Below are positions 45,155 to 52,888 of a stretch of DNA of 64,000 nt, piece after piece. Each line of letters starts with the position of its first letter. Positions within the stretch are counted from its first letter, which is position 1. The position numbers were made by a program, and so were the translations under genes. This stretch comes from an uncultured Sulfurimonas sp. (GTDB taxonomy: Bacteria; Campylobacterota; Campylobacteria; Campylobacterales; Sulfurimonadaceae), in assembly GCF_963662755.1 (NCBI RefSeq), contig NZ_OY759725.1, positions 310,001-374,000 of the forward strand, in the 5' to 3' direction. The notes beneath the pieces were generated by a model. It had not been told where the DNA came from and did not search any database. It saw only the letters and a list, made by a program, of their open reading frames with translations.

Positions 45155-46060
45155 ATGCAACAATATACCCAATTAAAAAGTCATTATAAATTTACAGATG
45201 AAGAAGCCTTGCTTTTAAAACAACTCCAACCTAGAATGCAAACACTTGCAGATACATTTATAGATGACTTTTATGACTATATATGGGGCTTTGGAAAAAC
45301 TGCACAATTTTTAAAAAACAAAGAGATTATTGCAAATCATCGCAAAAAAATAAAAGAGTGGTTTATAAACCTCTTTTGTGGAAAATATGACATGAATTAT
45401 TTTATGTATATTTACAGCATCGGAGAGATTCATGTTAGGATTGGTTTACCAACTCACTATGTAAACTCCGCTTTTACATTTGTTAGAACTTTCATACTAC
45501 AAAGCATTGAAGACAATTTTGTCAATAAAGAGCAACATGTTAAAGAGATTAAAGCAGTTGAAAAAATTTTAGATATGAATCTTGATGTTCTTACAAGTTC
45601 TTATAGAGAAGAAGAACTTAGCAAATTTTTATCTCTCTCAAAATTTGAAAAAACTATACTCTCAGGACTTAAGAACTTTAACTCATATATAAACTTCTTT
45701 TTAGCTGGAGCATTGGCTCTTGTTGCATTTTTTGCTATTGGACTTTTTTCTTACGATATTTATCTGCTTTTTTTCTCAGATATTGGTATAGAAAAAGGAA
45801 TACTTACAGTTTTAGGAAGTTTACTTGTTTTATGGGCAGCCATAGAACTAATACATGAAGAGATAAATCATCTTCAAGGAAAAGGTTTTGCCATAGGTGC
45901 TTTTATAATGCTTGCAATGGCAGCACTTATAAGAAAGATATTGATTTACTCACTCTCTTCTGAAAAATCTGGAGAACTTCTAATCATAGGTGCTGTAATA
46001 GTAAGTTTAGCTATTGCATACTGGCTTGTTGGTGCGAAGAAAAAAAATACTTTAGCTTAA
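45155..46060 (+). CDS. Protoglobin fused to a PsiE-like membrane domain
   Basis: The protein has 301 residues. Residues 1-160 are a protoglobin-type globin (FTDEEALLLKQLQPRMQTLADTFIDDFYDYI, then IYSIGEIHVRIGLPTHYVNSAF with the likely heme His). After that come four membrane spans (about 180-295) with VLGSLLVLWAAIELIHEEI and AALIRKILIYSL, resembling PsiE (phosphate-starvation protein). No methyl-accepting or GGDEF output domain. It would bind O2 or NO at a heme on the cytoplasmic side. It is 11 nt after the thiamine-binding gene. Confidence 0.8.
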   Translation: MQQYTQLKSHYKFTDEEALLLKQLQPRMQTLADTFIDDFYDYIWGFGKTAQFLKNKEIIANHRKKIKEWFINLFCGKYDMNYFMYIYSIGEIHVRIGLPTHYVNSAFTFVRTFILQSIEDNFVNKEQHVKEIKAVEKILDMNLDVLTSSYREEELSKFLSLSKFEKTILSGLKNFNSYINFFLAGALALVAFFAIGLFSYDIYLLFFSDIGIEKGILTVLGSLLVLWAAIELIHEEINHLQGKGFAIGAFIMLAMAALIRKILIYSLSSEKSGELLIIGAVIVSLAIAYWLVGAKKKNTLA

Positions 46061-46134
46061 GTAGTTTAGGTGTTTGAGTATTTATTTAGCAAAAAAAAGT
46101 TAGAATCACATCATTATAATTTCAAGGACTTTTT

Positions 46135-46689
46135 TTGTTAAACCTCCCAAACGCCCTAGCATCTCTTCGCATACTTATAGCACCTTTGATGTTTTGGGTT
46201 ATTTTAAATCCTCAAATTTTCACAGATAATGGTTATCATATCTCATGGAACTACTACTTTGCATCTCTACTTTTTGTTTTAGCATCTGCTACTGACTTTT
46301 TTGATGGTTATATTGCTCGTGAATGGAACCAAATGACTCTTCTTGGTGGCATCTTAGACCCACTTGCAGACAAGATGCTAACATTAGCTGCATTTTTAGG
46401 TCTTATGATGATAGGCGAAGCTTCTGCTTGGGCTATCTACATCATCATAGTTCGTGAACTTTTTATAACGGGTATCAGAACTGTAGCTGTAAGTGAAGGA
46501 CTTGATGTAAAAGCTTCATGGGCTGGAAAAGTAAAAACAGTAGCTCAAATGATTGCTATTGGATTTTTGCTTATGCATTGGCCTTTTGGTGATGAGCTTT
46601 TGTGGCTTGCAGTTGCACTTACTGTTTACTCTGGTTTGGAGTATCTTTGGGGATTTAGAAAAGAACTTCTTAAGGATGAAATAGCATGA
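46135..46689 (+). CDS. pgsA: CDP-diacylglycerol--glycerol-3-phosphate phosphatidyltransferase
   Basis: The protein has 184 residues with about four spans. The CDP-alcohol phosphatidyltransferase motif is DFFDGYIAREWNQMTLLGGILDPLADK (DGxxAR...GxxxDxxxD). It makes phosphatidylglycerol phosphate. The start is TTG 46135 with AAGGA 8 nt before it. Overlaps rseP by 4 nt. Confidence 0.95.
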   Translation: MLNLPNALASLRILIAPLMFWVILNPQIFTDNGYHISWNYYFASLLFVLASATDFFDGYIAREWNQMTLLGGILDPLADKMLTLAAFLGLMMIGEASAWAIYIIIVRELFITGIRTVAVSEGLDVKASWAGKVKTVAQMIAIGFLLMHWPFGDELLWLAVALTVYSGLEYLWGFRKELLKDEIA

Positions 46690-47738
46690 GTATTTTAGTA
46701 TCTCTTTTAGTCTTATCTGCACTTATTTTTTTTCATGAACTTGGTCACTACACAGCGGCAAGACTTATGGGCGTATCAGTTGAAGTCTTTAGCATCGGTT
46801 TTGGAAAAAGATTAGTAACCTTTAAAAAATGGAGTACAGAGTGGAGCATCTCGGCTGTACCACTTGGTGGATATGTCCGCATGAAAGGCCAAGATGATTC
46901 TGATCCTACCAAAAAAAGTCTAGATGCAGACAGTTATAATGTAAAAACTCCAATGCAAAAGATATTTATACTCTTAGCTGGACCTCTTGCTAACTTCGTT
47001 CTTGCCTTTATTCTTTACTTTGTTATAGCACTAGGAGGACCAAATATTTTATCTCCTGTTATCGGAGATGTTGTAAAAGATTCACCAGCCCAAATTGCAG
47101 GACTTAAAACAAATGATACTATCAAGTCTATTAATGGTGTTGAGATAACTACATGGAAAGAGATGGCAAAGATCATCGAAGATGCTGATGGTTCTTTAAA
47201 TGTAGAGATTATAAGAGATGGTTTTATAGAGTTTAAAACTCTAACTCCAAGCATCCGCGAAACTACAAATATGTTCAATGAAGTTATACAAAAGAAAATG
47301 ATTGGCATCGGTAGTGCTGGAGTTTCACACAGACTAGACTTGTCCGCATCTGAAACTCTTCACTACGCAACTGAGCAGACTATCTTTGCATCTACATTGA
47401 TATTTACAGGACTTAAAAAGCTAATCTTTGGAGAAGTTCCTGCTAAAGAACTTGGCGGTGTTATAAGTATAGTAAAACTAACCTCAGATGCCACAGATGC
47501 AGGTTGGATGAGCGTTTTGTTTTTTGCAGCACTTATCTCTGTAAACTTAGGAGTTTTAAACCTTCTTCCAATCCCTGCACTTGATGGTGGGCATATTATG
47601 TTTAATCTTTATGAATTTATATTTAGAAGAGAAGCAAGTGAAGCTATCATCATAAAACTAACAATAGCAGGTTGGGTAGTACTTTTCTCACTTATGGGAT
47701 TAGGACTTTTTAACGATATCAATAGATTGATGGGCTAA
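46686..47738 (+). CDS. rseP: Site-2 zinc metalloprotease RseP
   Basis: The protein has 350 residues. The zinc site is FFHELGHYTAARL (HExxH) in the first span and the third ligand in LLPIPALDGGHIMFNLYEF. One PDZ domain lies between (about 120-200, KDSPAQIAGLKTNDTIKSING). It cuts transmembrane segments of anti-sigma factors or signal peptides; its substrate here is unknown. Confidence 0.94.
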   Translation: MSILVSLLVLSALIFFHELGHYTAARLMGVSVEVFSIGFGKRLVTFKKWSTEWSISAVPLGGYVRMKGQDDSDPTKKSLDADSYNVKTPMQKIFILLAGPLANFVLAFILYFVIALGGPNILSPVIGDVVKDSPAQIAGLKTNDTIKSINGVEITTWKEMAKIIEDADGSLNVEIIRDGFIEFKTLTPSIRETTNMFNEVIQKKMIGIGSAGVSHRLDLSASETLHYATEQTIFASTLIFTGLKKLIFGEVPAKELGGVISIVKLTSDATDAGWMSVLFFAALISVNLGVLNLLPIPALDGGHIMFNLYEFIFRREASEAIIIKLTIAGWVVLFSLMGLGLFNDINRLMG

Positions 47739-47787
47739 ATGCTCAAAGATAAAATTCACTACAAAGCTATAAAAAAAGGTAACAATT

Positions 47788-48462
47788 ATGACACAAGAAG
47801 AATATAAAATATACATTGATGATGTAATTAGAAGAGTTGAGAGCGCTAGACTTAAAGTTAGTGATTATCATATAGTAAAAACTGTAGCTATTAGCAAATA
47901 CTCCACAGCAGATGATATAATAAAACTTTATAATATTGGGCAAAGAGCATTCGGAGAAAACAAGGTTCAAGACTTAAAAGCTAAAGCATCTGAGCTTGAA
48001 GAGTTACCACTAGAGTGGCATTTTGTTGGTAATTTACAAAAAAACAAGATAAACAATCTACTAGATATTAACCCTACTCTCTTTCATGCGTTGGATTCCA
48101 TAGAGTTAGCACATGAGTTACAAAAAAAACTGGCATCTAGAGATATGGTTCTAGATGCTCTACTTCAAATAAACTCCGCAAAAGAAGAGTCAAAACATGG
48201 TTTTATGCCTGAATTTGCTAAAGAGGTTTATGAGCAAATCAAAAATGATTGTCCAAATATAAACTTAAAAGGTGTTATGAGTATCGGTGCTCACTCTCAA
48301 GATAAAGACATCATCAAAAAGAGCTTTGATACTACTTATGAGATTTACAAAAACTTAGATGGAGCGACTATTTGTTCTATGGGAATGAGTGGGGATTTTG
48401 AACTTGCAATAGAGTCCGGTTCAAATATGATTAGACTAGGCTCAATTATGTTTAATAAGTAA
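47788..48462 (+). CDS. YggS-family PLP homeostasis protein
   Basis: The protein has 224 residues. Marks are VAISKYSTADDI with the PLP Lys, GQRAFGENKVQDLKAKA, LEWHFVGNLQKNKI, and CSMGMSGDFELAIESGSNMIRLGSIMF, the last being typical of YggS/PROSC. It binds PLP and keeps PLP and amino-acid pools balanced but has no known enzyme activity. Ribosome site AAAAAAGG upstream. Confidence 0.94.
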   Translation: MTQEEYKIYIDDVIRRVESARLKVSDYHIVKTVAISKYSTADDIIKLYNIGQRAFGENKVQDLKAKASELEELPLEWHFVGNLQKNKINNLLDINPTLFHALDSIELAHELQKKLASRDMVLDALLQINSAKEESKHGFMPEFAKEVYEQIKNDCPNINLKGVMSIGAHSQDKDIIKKSFDTTYEIYKNLDGATICSMGMSGDFELAIESGSNMIRLGSIMFNK

Positions 48463-48524
48463 CTTTTCAAATACTTTTAGTTATAATTCGCATTAATTAA
48501 ATTTATGTAAAACTAAAGGTAAAT

Positions 48525-48914
48525 ATGCAAAAGTCAATCTTCATGGAAAAGTATCCTATATATTCAATAGAGTTCAATAAGGATGAAATTTTTTTAAAAA
48601 CTACCAAAGAAATTGTAGAATACTTTGTAGAAAAAATACAAAACCACCCAGTAGCAGTAAATATAGCAGTTTTTGATCACTATAATCATACTAAAAAACT
48701 AGATGGTGTTATAAACGATGAAATCTTAGATGCTCAAAATGTTATATTTTGTTTTGGGGCTGCTCTTCCTAGTTCAAAAATATTAGCAGCCAGACCTAGA
48801 AGCATAGGTGTATCTGAGTTAAAAGATAAATTTTCTATAGATTTCATAGAAGCACCAAATGAAAAATTAACTGAGGTTATGAAAGAGTGGGTTTTAGATT
48901 TAAAATCTAAGTAA
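48525..48914 (+). CDS. Hypothetical protein, DUF6858-like (Campylobacterota type)
   Basis: The protein has 129 residues. It is soluble, with MEKYPIYSIEFNKDEIFLKTTKEIVEYF and a middle segment FCFGAALPSSKILAARPRSIGV that looks like a nucleotide or cofactor loop. I recall similar small proteins in Campylobacterota but cannot give a function. It lies alone, convergent with the DTW gene with an 8-nt gap; a near-perfect palindrome (TTAGATTT-a-AAATCTAA) spans 48894-48910 at its end. Confidence 0.6.
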   Translation: MQKSIFMEKYPIYSIEFNKDEIFLKTTKEIVEYFVEKIQNHPVAVNIAVFDHYNHTKKLDGVINDEILDAQNVIFCFGAALPSSKILAARPRSIGVSELKDKFSIDFIEAPNEKLTEVMKEWVLDLKSK

Positions 48915-48922
48915 CATATCTT

Positions 48923-49570
48923 TTAATTTCTTCTTTTAAACCGAACAGCATTACTAATAGGGTTGGCAATGATATTTTGCTGATACTTTATCATCTCTTC
49001 AAAAGGATTTAGAAAATTTTCTAAATCCTTTTGATTTATCTTCTCTATATCATACTTATTTAAAAGCTCTAACACACATAAAGTAGACTCTATTGTTGAT
49101 AGACAAAACTCAGCAGGTTGTTGTTTTATCTTAAATTGTGAAAGTTTTGTAGAATCAAAACTTATATGTTTTAACTCTTGTAAGTTTTTAGAATCTCGTA
49201 GCATCTTAAGAGAACACGACCAAGTAGAATCTATAATAAATATGGCTATATCTTTTTTTCTATAAGGGTTTTCATGAGTAATATTCAAAGATTTTTTTGA
49301 TGGATACAAAACATAACTATCATAAGTTTCTATAATTTTATTAATACGAATGTGATTTGTGAAGTCAACACCAACAAAAAGTTCTGAATTTTCTAAAGAG
49401 AGATGTGTCAGATGCCCAGTTCCATTTTTTACTTTTTTAAACTCTTTTGGATGCATAAGAATTATAAATTTTGTTTTAGTTGGCACACTTTGAACATACT
49501 CACACATACATGAACTCAAAGGTCTATAACACTTATAACATTTCTTTCTATTTCCAAAATATGTTTTCAA
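48923..49570 (-). CDS. DTW-domain protein (tRNA acp-transferase-like)
   Basis: The protein has 215 residues. N-terminal zinc-type Cys set: RKKCYKCYRPLSSCMCEYV. Then ILMHPKEFKKVKNGTGHL, LYPSKKSLNI and FIIDSTWSCSLKMLRDS; the last is the DTW-like motif (here DSTW). DTW proteins (TapT/TuaA) add the aminocarboxypropyl group to a uridine in tRNA. Overlaps the lipoprotein gene by 4 nt. Confidence 0.85.
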   Translation of the reverse strand: MKTYFGNRKKCYKCYRPLSSCMCEYVQSVPTKTKFIILMHPKEFKKVKNGTGHLTHLSLENSELFVGVDFTNHIRINKIIETYDSYVLYPSKKSLNITHENPYRKKDIAIFIIDSTWSCSLKMLRDSKNLQELKHISFDSTKLSQFKIKQQPAEFCLSTIESTLCVLELLNKYDIEKINQKDLENFLNPFEEMIKYQQNIIANPISNAVRFKRRN

Positions 49571-50172
49571 AGTCCACCCAAAGCACGAAATGGAGCTATC
49601 AGTGGTGTAAAAAATACTAACTCATCATTCCATTTACTAAGAGATTTAGATAAGTTATCAAATATCGTGGCTTTATATTTTAGCTTTTGTATTTTCTCAT
49701 TATTCTGTTTTATGGTATTTATTATTTTTATAAACTCTTCATTAGAAAACCCATAAACATAAGAAAAAACTTGAGAATCACTAGCTTGAATAATAATATT
49801 TAAATATCTTTCATCTTTTAGCTTTAACTGCACAAACTTTAAGTTATTTCTCTCATAGACAAGTTCATAAGTTTTTCTATCATCAAAGATATACATAACA
49901 GTATATAAACCACCATAAACAAACTCAAAATTTAAATCTGTTCTTGCATCTTCATAAAAAAGAACTCTCCCATAATCATCTTCAAGTTTTGAAATAGTTA
50001 CAAAAAGATTTTTAAAGTTTAAAAAGTTAGAATTCAAAACTTTGTTAGTCAATTTTAAATCACTTGAATTATATTTTAAAATAAGCTCTTTTTCTTTACT
50101 TAAGTTCAATGAACTAGTAGAACATCCCAAGAATATAAATAGTGTTAAAAGTATAAAAATTAAATTTTTCAT
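49567..50172 (-). CDS. Hypothetical lipoprotein
   Basis: The protein has 201 residues. Lipoprotein signal MKNLIFILLTLFIFLGCSTSS with lipobox LGC. The mature part is mixed with lysine and aromatic residues; no known domain seen. It is cotranscribed with the DTW gene (4-nt overlap) and divergent from the flavoprotein gene. Confidence 0.75.
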   Translation of the reverse strand: MKNLIFILLTLFIFLGCSTSSLNLSKEKELILKYNSSDLKLTNKVLNSNFLNFKNLFVTISKLEDDYGRVLFYEDARTDLNFEFVYGGLYTVMYIFDDRKTYELVYERNNLKFVQLKLKDERYLNIIIQASDSQVFSYVYGFSNEEFIKIINTIKQNNEKIQKLKYKATIFDNLSKSLSKWNDELVFFTPLIAPFRALGGL

Positions 50173-50227
50173 AGATTTATTATACTACAATTAGACTCAC
50201 TAAAACACCAAAATAAGAGGATATCTT

Positions 50228-51466
50228 TTGTTGAAAAATTATGATCTTATAGTTGTTGGAGCTGGAGCAGCGGGAATGATAGCTGCAATAATAGCAGCTA
50301 GAGATGCTAAGAATGTACTACTATTAGAAAAACTTTCTCAAATAGGCTCAAAACTAAAGGCCACAGGTGGTGGTAGATGCAATCTTACAAACACACTTTC
50401 AAATGAAGAGTTTATGACAAAATTTGGACGAGATGGTCGTTTTATGCAAGATGCATTAAATGAGTTTAATCATAAAGACCTTATAAAATTTTTTAAAAAC
50501 ATTGGTGTTGAGACTCATGCACCTGATGGATTTAGAGTATTTCCAACTTCTCACAGTGCATCGACTATCATCTTTGCTCTAAAAAGTGAGATGCAAAGAG
50601 TTGGTGTAAAAGTTTTGTGTTCTCAAAAAGTAGAAAATTTACTTTTTGAAGATAAACAAATTGTAGGTGTTAAAACATTTTCAGATACATTTTTAGCACA
50701 AAATATCATCATATCAACAGGTGGTTTAGGTTATCCAACTCTTGGTGCTGAGGGAGATGGCTATGAACTTATTCAAAAGTTAGGTCACACAATAACTTCC
50801 TTACATCCAGCAATGATGCCACTAAAAACTAAAGAAAATTGGGTTTCAAATTGTCGTGCAGATACTATTGCAAAAGTAGAACTTCGTGTAAACATTCAAA
50901 AATATAAAAAACTAAAAGCATCTGGTGATTTAATATTTACAAAAAATGGAATTAGAGGTCCTGTAGTTTTGGACTTTGCAAGAGAGATAACACCTCTTTT
51001 AAGTAAATATGGCGAAGTTCCAATCCTAATAAACCTTACAAAAGGAAGAAATGAAGAGCAAATATCTCTGCATCTAAAAGATGAGGCTATTAAAAATCCA
51101 GATACAACAATATTAGAACTTGTATCTACCCTACTTCCAAATAATCTATCTTTAGAGTTATGTTTGCTAAGTGAAGTTAATCCAGATGATAAAATAAAAA
51201 ACATACCAGGACAAAACAGAGCAAAACTTATAAATCTCCTTGCATGGACTCCACTAACAATTACAGGACATGATGGTTTTAAGATGGCTATGATTACACG
51301 AGGCGGAATAGTTTTAAAAGAGATAAATCCAAAAACAATGCAAAGCAAAATTATAAACGGATTGTACTTTTGTGGAGAAGTTATGAATCTTGATGGACCA
51401 TGTGGAGGGTACAACCTCCAATGGTCTTTTGCTAGTGGTTATCTAGCAGGAAAGCTAAGAAGTTAA
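50228..51466 (+). CDS. HI0933-type FAD-dependent oxidoreductase
   Basis: The protein has 412 residues. N-terminal FAD motif DLIVVGAGAAGMIAAIIAAR followed by KLKATGGGRCNLTN; C-terminal NGLYFCGEVMNLDGPCGGYNLQWSFASGYLAG. This is the HI0933/YhiN family (aminoacetone oxidase-like), of uncertain substrate. The start is TTG 50228 after AAGAGGATATC. Confidence 0.9.
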   Translation: MLKNYDLIVVGAGAAGMIAAIIAARDAKNVLLLEKLSQIGSKLKATGGGRCNLTNTLSNEEFMTKFGRDGRFMQDALNEFNHKDLIKFFKNIGVETHAPDGFRVFPTSHSASTIIFALKSEMQRVGVKVLCSQKVENLLFEDKQIVGVKTFSDTFLAQNIIISTGGLGYPTLGAEGDGYELIQKLGHTITSLHPAMMPLKTKENWVSNCRADTIAKVELRVNIQKYKKLKASGDLIFTKNGIRGPVVLDFAREITPLLSKYGEVPILINLTKGRNEEQISLHLKDEAIKNPDTTILELVSTLLPNNLSLELCLLSEVNPDDKIKNIPGQNRAKLINLLAWTPLTITGHDGFKMAMITRGGIVLKEINPKTMQSKIINGLYFCGEVMNLDGPCGGYNLQWSFASGYLAGKLRS

Positions 51467-51480
51467 AACTACTTCTTTAG
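51455..51480. terminator. Convergent hairpin between the flavoprotein and H1-like genes
   Basis: CTAAGAAGT (51455-51463) pairs with ACTTCTTTAG (51471-51480) with one bulge. It spans both stop codons and is followed by AACTTTTTTA on the plus strand. It could serve both genes. Confidence 0.5.
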
Positions 51481-51663
51481 AACTTTTTTAGCCGCTTTTT
51501 TAGCCGCTTTCTTGTTTGCTGGTTTTTTCTTTGCAACTGATTTTGCTACTGATTTTGCCACAGCTTTTGCATCTTTTTTCTTAACAACACTTTTTTTAAC
51601 TGCTTTTTTTGTCACTTTTGCAACAACTTTTTTAACGTCTTTTTTTGATAATTCTTTAGCCAT
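51469..51663 (-). CDS. Histone H1-like, Lys/Ala-rich small protein
   Basis: The protein has 64 residues, mostly Lys, Ala and Val: KKAVKKSVVKKK, AVAKSVAKSVAKK and KKAAKKAAKKVLKK. Only a few acidic residues, near the N-terminus. No known fold other than helical, charged. It resembles the C-terminal tail of histone H1 and the bacterial H1-like proteins, so it may coat DNA or bind nucleic acid. An AAAAGGAG site precedes its ATG. Confidence 0.8.
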   Translation of the reverse strand: MAKELSKKDVKKVVAKVTKKAVKKSVVKKKDAKAVAKSVAKSVAKKKPANKKAAKKAAKKVLKK

Positions 51664-51762
51664 TTAGACTCCTTTTATTATGTTAATAAGTTCCATTTGT
51701 ATAAAACAAGATTGAACTTATACTTCATTATATCTATAAATAGTTACGAAATTATTAAATAA

Positions 51763-52314
51763 CTAATAGAAGTAACGAATAGACGCAAAACCATATACTT
51801 TTGTATCTTTTACAAGTTTTATTTGCTCATCGCTAACAATTCCACCAAGGGCAAAAACTTTAATATCACAAATTTTCAAAAGTTTTTCTAACTCTTTTAT
51901 CCCCTTTGGTTCACCCTTATTTGGAGATGCAAAAATCGGACTATAAGTAATTGCATCTGCTCCCAAACTTTGTGCTTTTAAGGCCTCATCTTGCGTATGA
52001 GTACTTACAATCACCTCAAGCCCTAGCTTTTTTGCACTTTTGATCTCATTTAATTGAGTAGATGTAAGATGCACTCCTTTTGCTTGTAGTTTTTTAGCTA
52101 AATTTGCGTCTGCGTGTATAAAACTTTTAATATCTTTAAACTGCTTACAAACCTCTACAAAGTGTGACGCTTGAGTGGCGTAATTTGGATTTGACTTATC
52201 TCTATATAGTGCAAAATCAGGTAGATGCTTACTAAATTGTTCATGTAAGATAGAGCGAAATACAGCAGGAGTATCTGTGTAAAACTCTCTTGAAGTTATA
52301 AGATATTTTTTCAA
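51763..52314 (-). CDS. Thiamine phosphate synthase-like protein (ThiE/TenI)
   Basis: The protein has 183 residues of TIM barrel. GVHLTSTQL, VSTHTQDEALKAQSLGADAITYSPIFASPNKGEPKG and FALGGIVSDEQIKLV are ThiE/TenI motifs. It is shorter than full ThiE (about 210) and lacks its N-terminal phosphate-binding part, so TenI-like function is possible. It starts 3 nt after the stop of the upstream gene. Confidence 0.75.
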   Translation of the reverse strand: MKKYLITSREFYTDTPAVFRSILHEQFSKHLPDFALYRDKSNPNYATQASHFVEVCKQFKDIKSFIHADANLAKKLQAKGVHLTSTQLNEIKSAKKLGLEVIVSTHTQDEALKAQSLGADAITYSPIFASPNKGEPKGIKELEKLLKICDIKVFALGGIVSDEQIKLVKDTKVYGFASIRYFY

Positions 52315-52317
52315 TTT

Positions 52318-52764
52318 TTATCTCAAAAGAGGATTTGAAGAAACTTTTTTTGGAGCTACAAAGTCAACTTTTTTAGCTTCTTCTTCATTCTCAAATCTCT
52401 CTTTTACTCCATTTACATGATATGCCAAACGGTCTAATAAATAAAGTTCAGACTTACTATATTTTTTTTGTGAATCTTCTATAAAGCCTTGTAAAAAATC
52501 GATTTTTTCATTTTCTTCATCAAACTCTATACTTTTTATAATAGCTACGATTTCATCATATTCTTCATCACAAGAACTTAAAAAATCATATGATAAATCA
52601 ATAGTTTTCATAGTCTCAAGAGCTGATGAAAAGTTAAAATGGTTATACAACATACAACCTACAAAATATTCAATATCCGAACTTTCAAACTCTGAATATT
52701 GTTTTTCTTCATCCAAGAAATGTTTATGCCAAATTTCTAAAATCTTTTTTATTTTTTTATTCAT
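52318..52764 (-). CDS. Hypothetical protein, acidic, alpha-helical
   Basis: The protein has 148 residues, Glu/Asp-rich (DEEKQYSEFESSDIEYF, SCDEEYDEI), with no domain I recognise. I chose ATG 52764: the frame is open to 52830, but that would overlap the promoter region of nrdD. A -10 box (TATAAT, minus strand, 52771-52776) ends 6 nt before the ATG, so the mRNA would begin at or near the ATG, a leaderless start. Cotranscribed with the ThiE-like gene. Confidence 0.65.
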   Translation of the reverse strand: MNKKIKKILEIWHKHFLDEEKQYSEFESSDIEYFVGCMLYNHFNFSSALETMKTIDLSYDFLSSCDEEYDEIVAIIKSIEFDEENEKIDFLQGFIEDSQKKYSKSELYLLDRLAYHVNGVKERFENEEEAKKVDFVAPKKVSSNPLLR

Positions 52765-52801
52765 GTCGGAATTATACCTTATAGTGGCAAACACAGCTTT
52801 T

Positions 52802-52858
52802 AGTGACACATAAGTGACACTTTTTATCATAAGTATTTAAATCATCTTGGTCTAAAAT
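52802..52858 (+). promoter_or_regulatory. Tandem repeats and -10 box upstream of nrdD
   Basis: AGTGACAC occurs at 52802-52809 and again at 52813-52820, 11 bp apart, one helical turn. A degraded copy (AGTGGCAA) lies at 52783. The second copy with the next base is a palindrome, AGTG-a-CACT. A TAAAAT -10 box lies at 52853-52858, 31 nt before the nrdD ATG, so the repeats sit upstream of the -35 region, as activator sites do. It does not look like the known NrdR box. Confidence 0.45.
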
Positions 52859-52888
52859 TCCCATTACAAAAAGAAAGGGAGTTATGCG

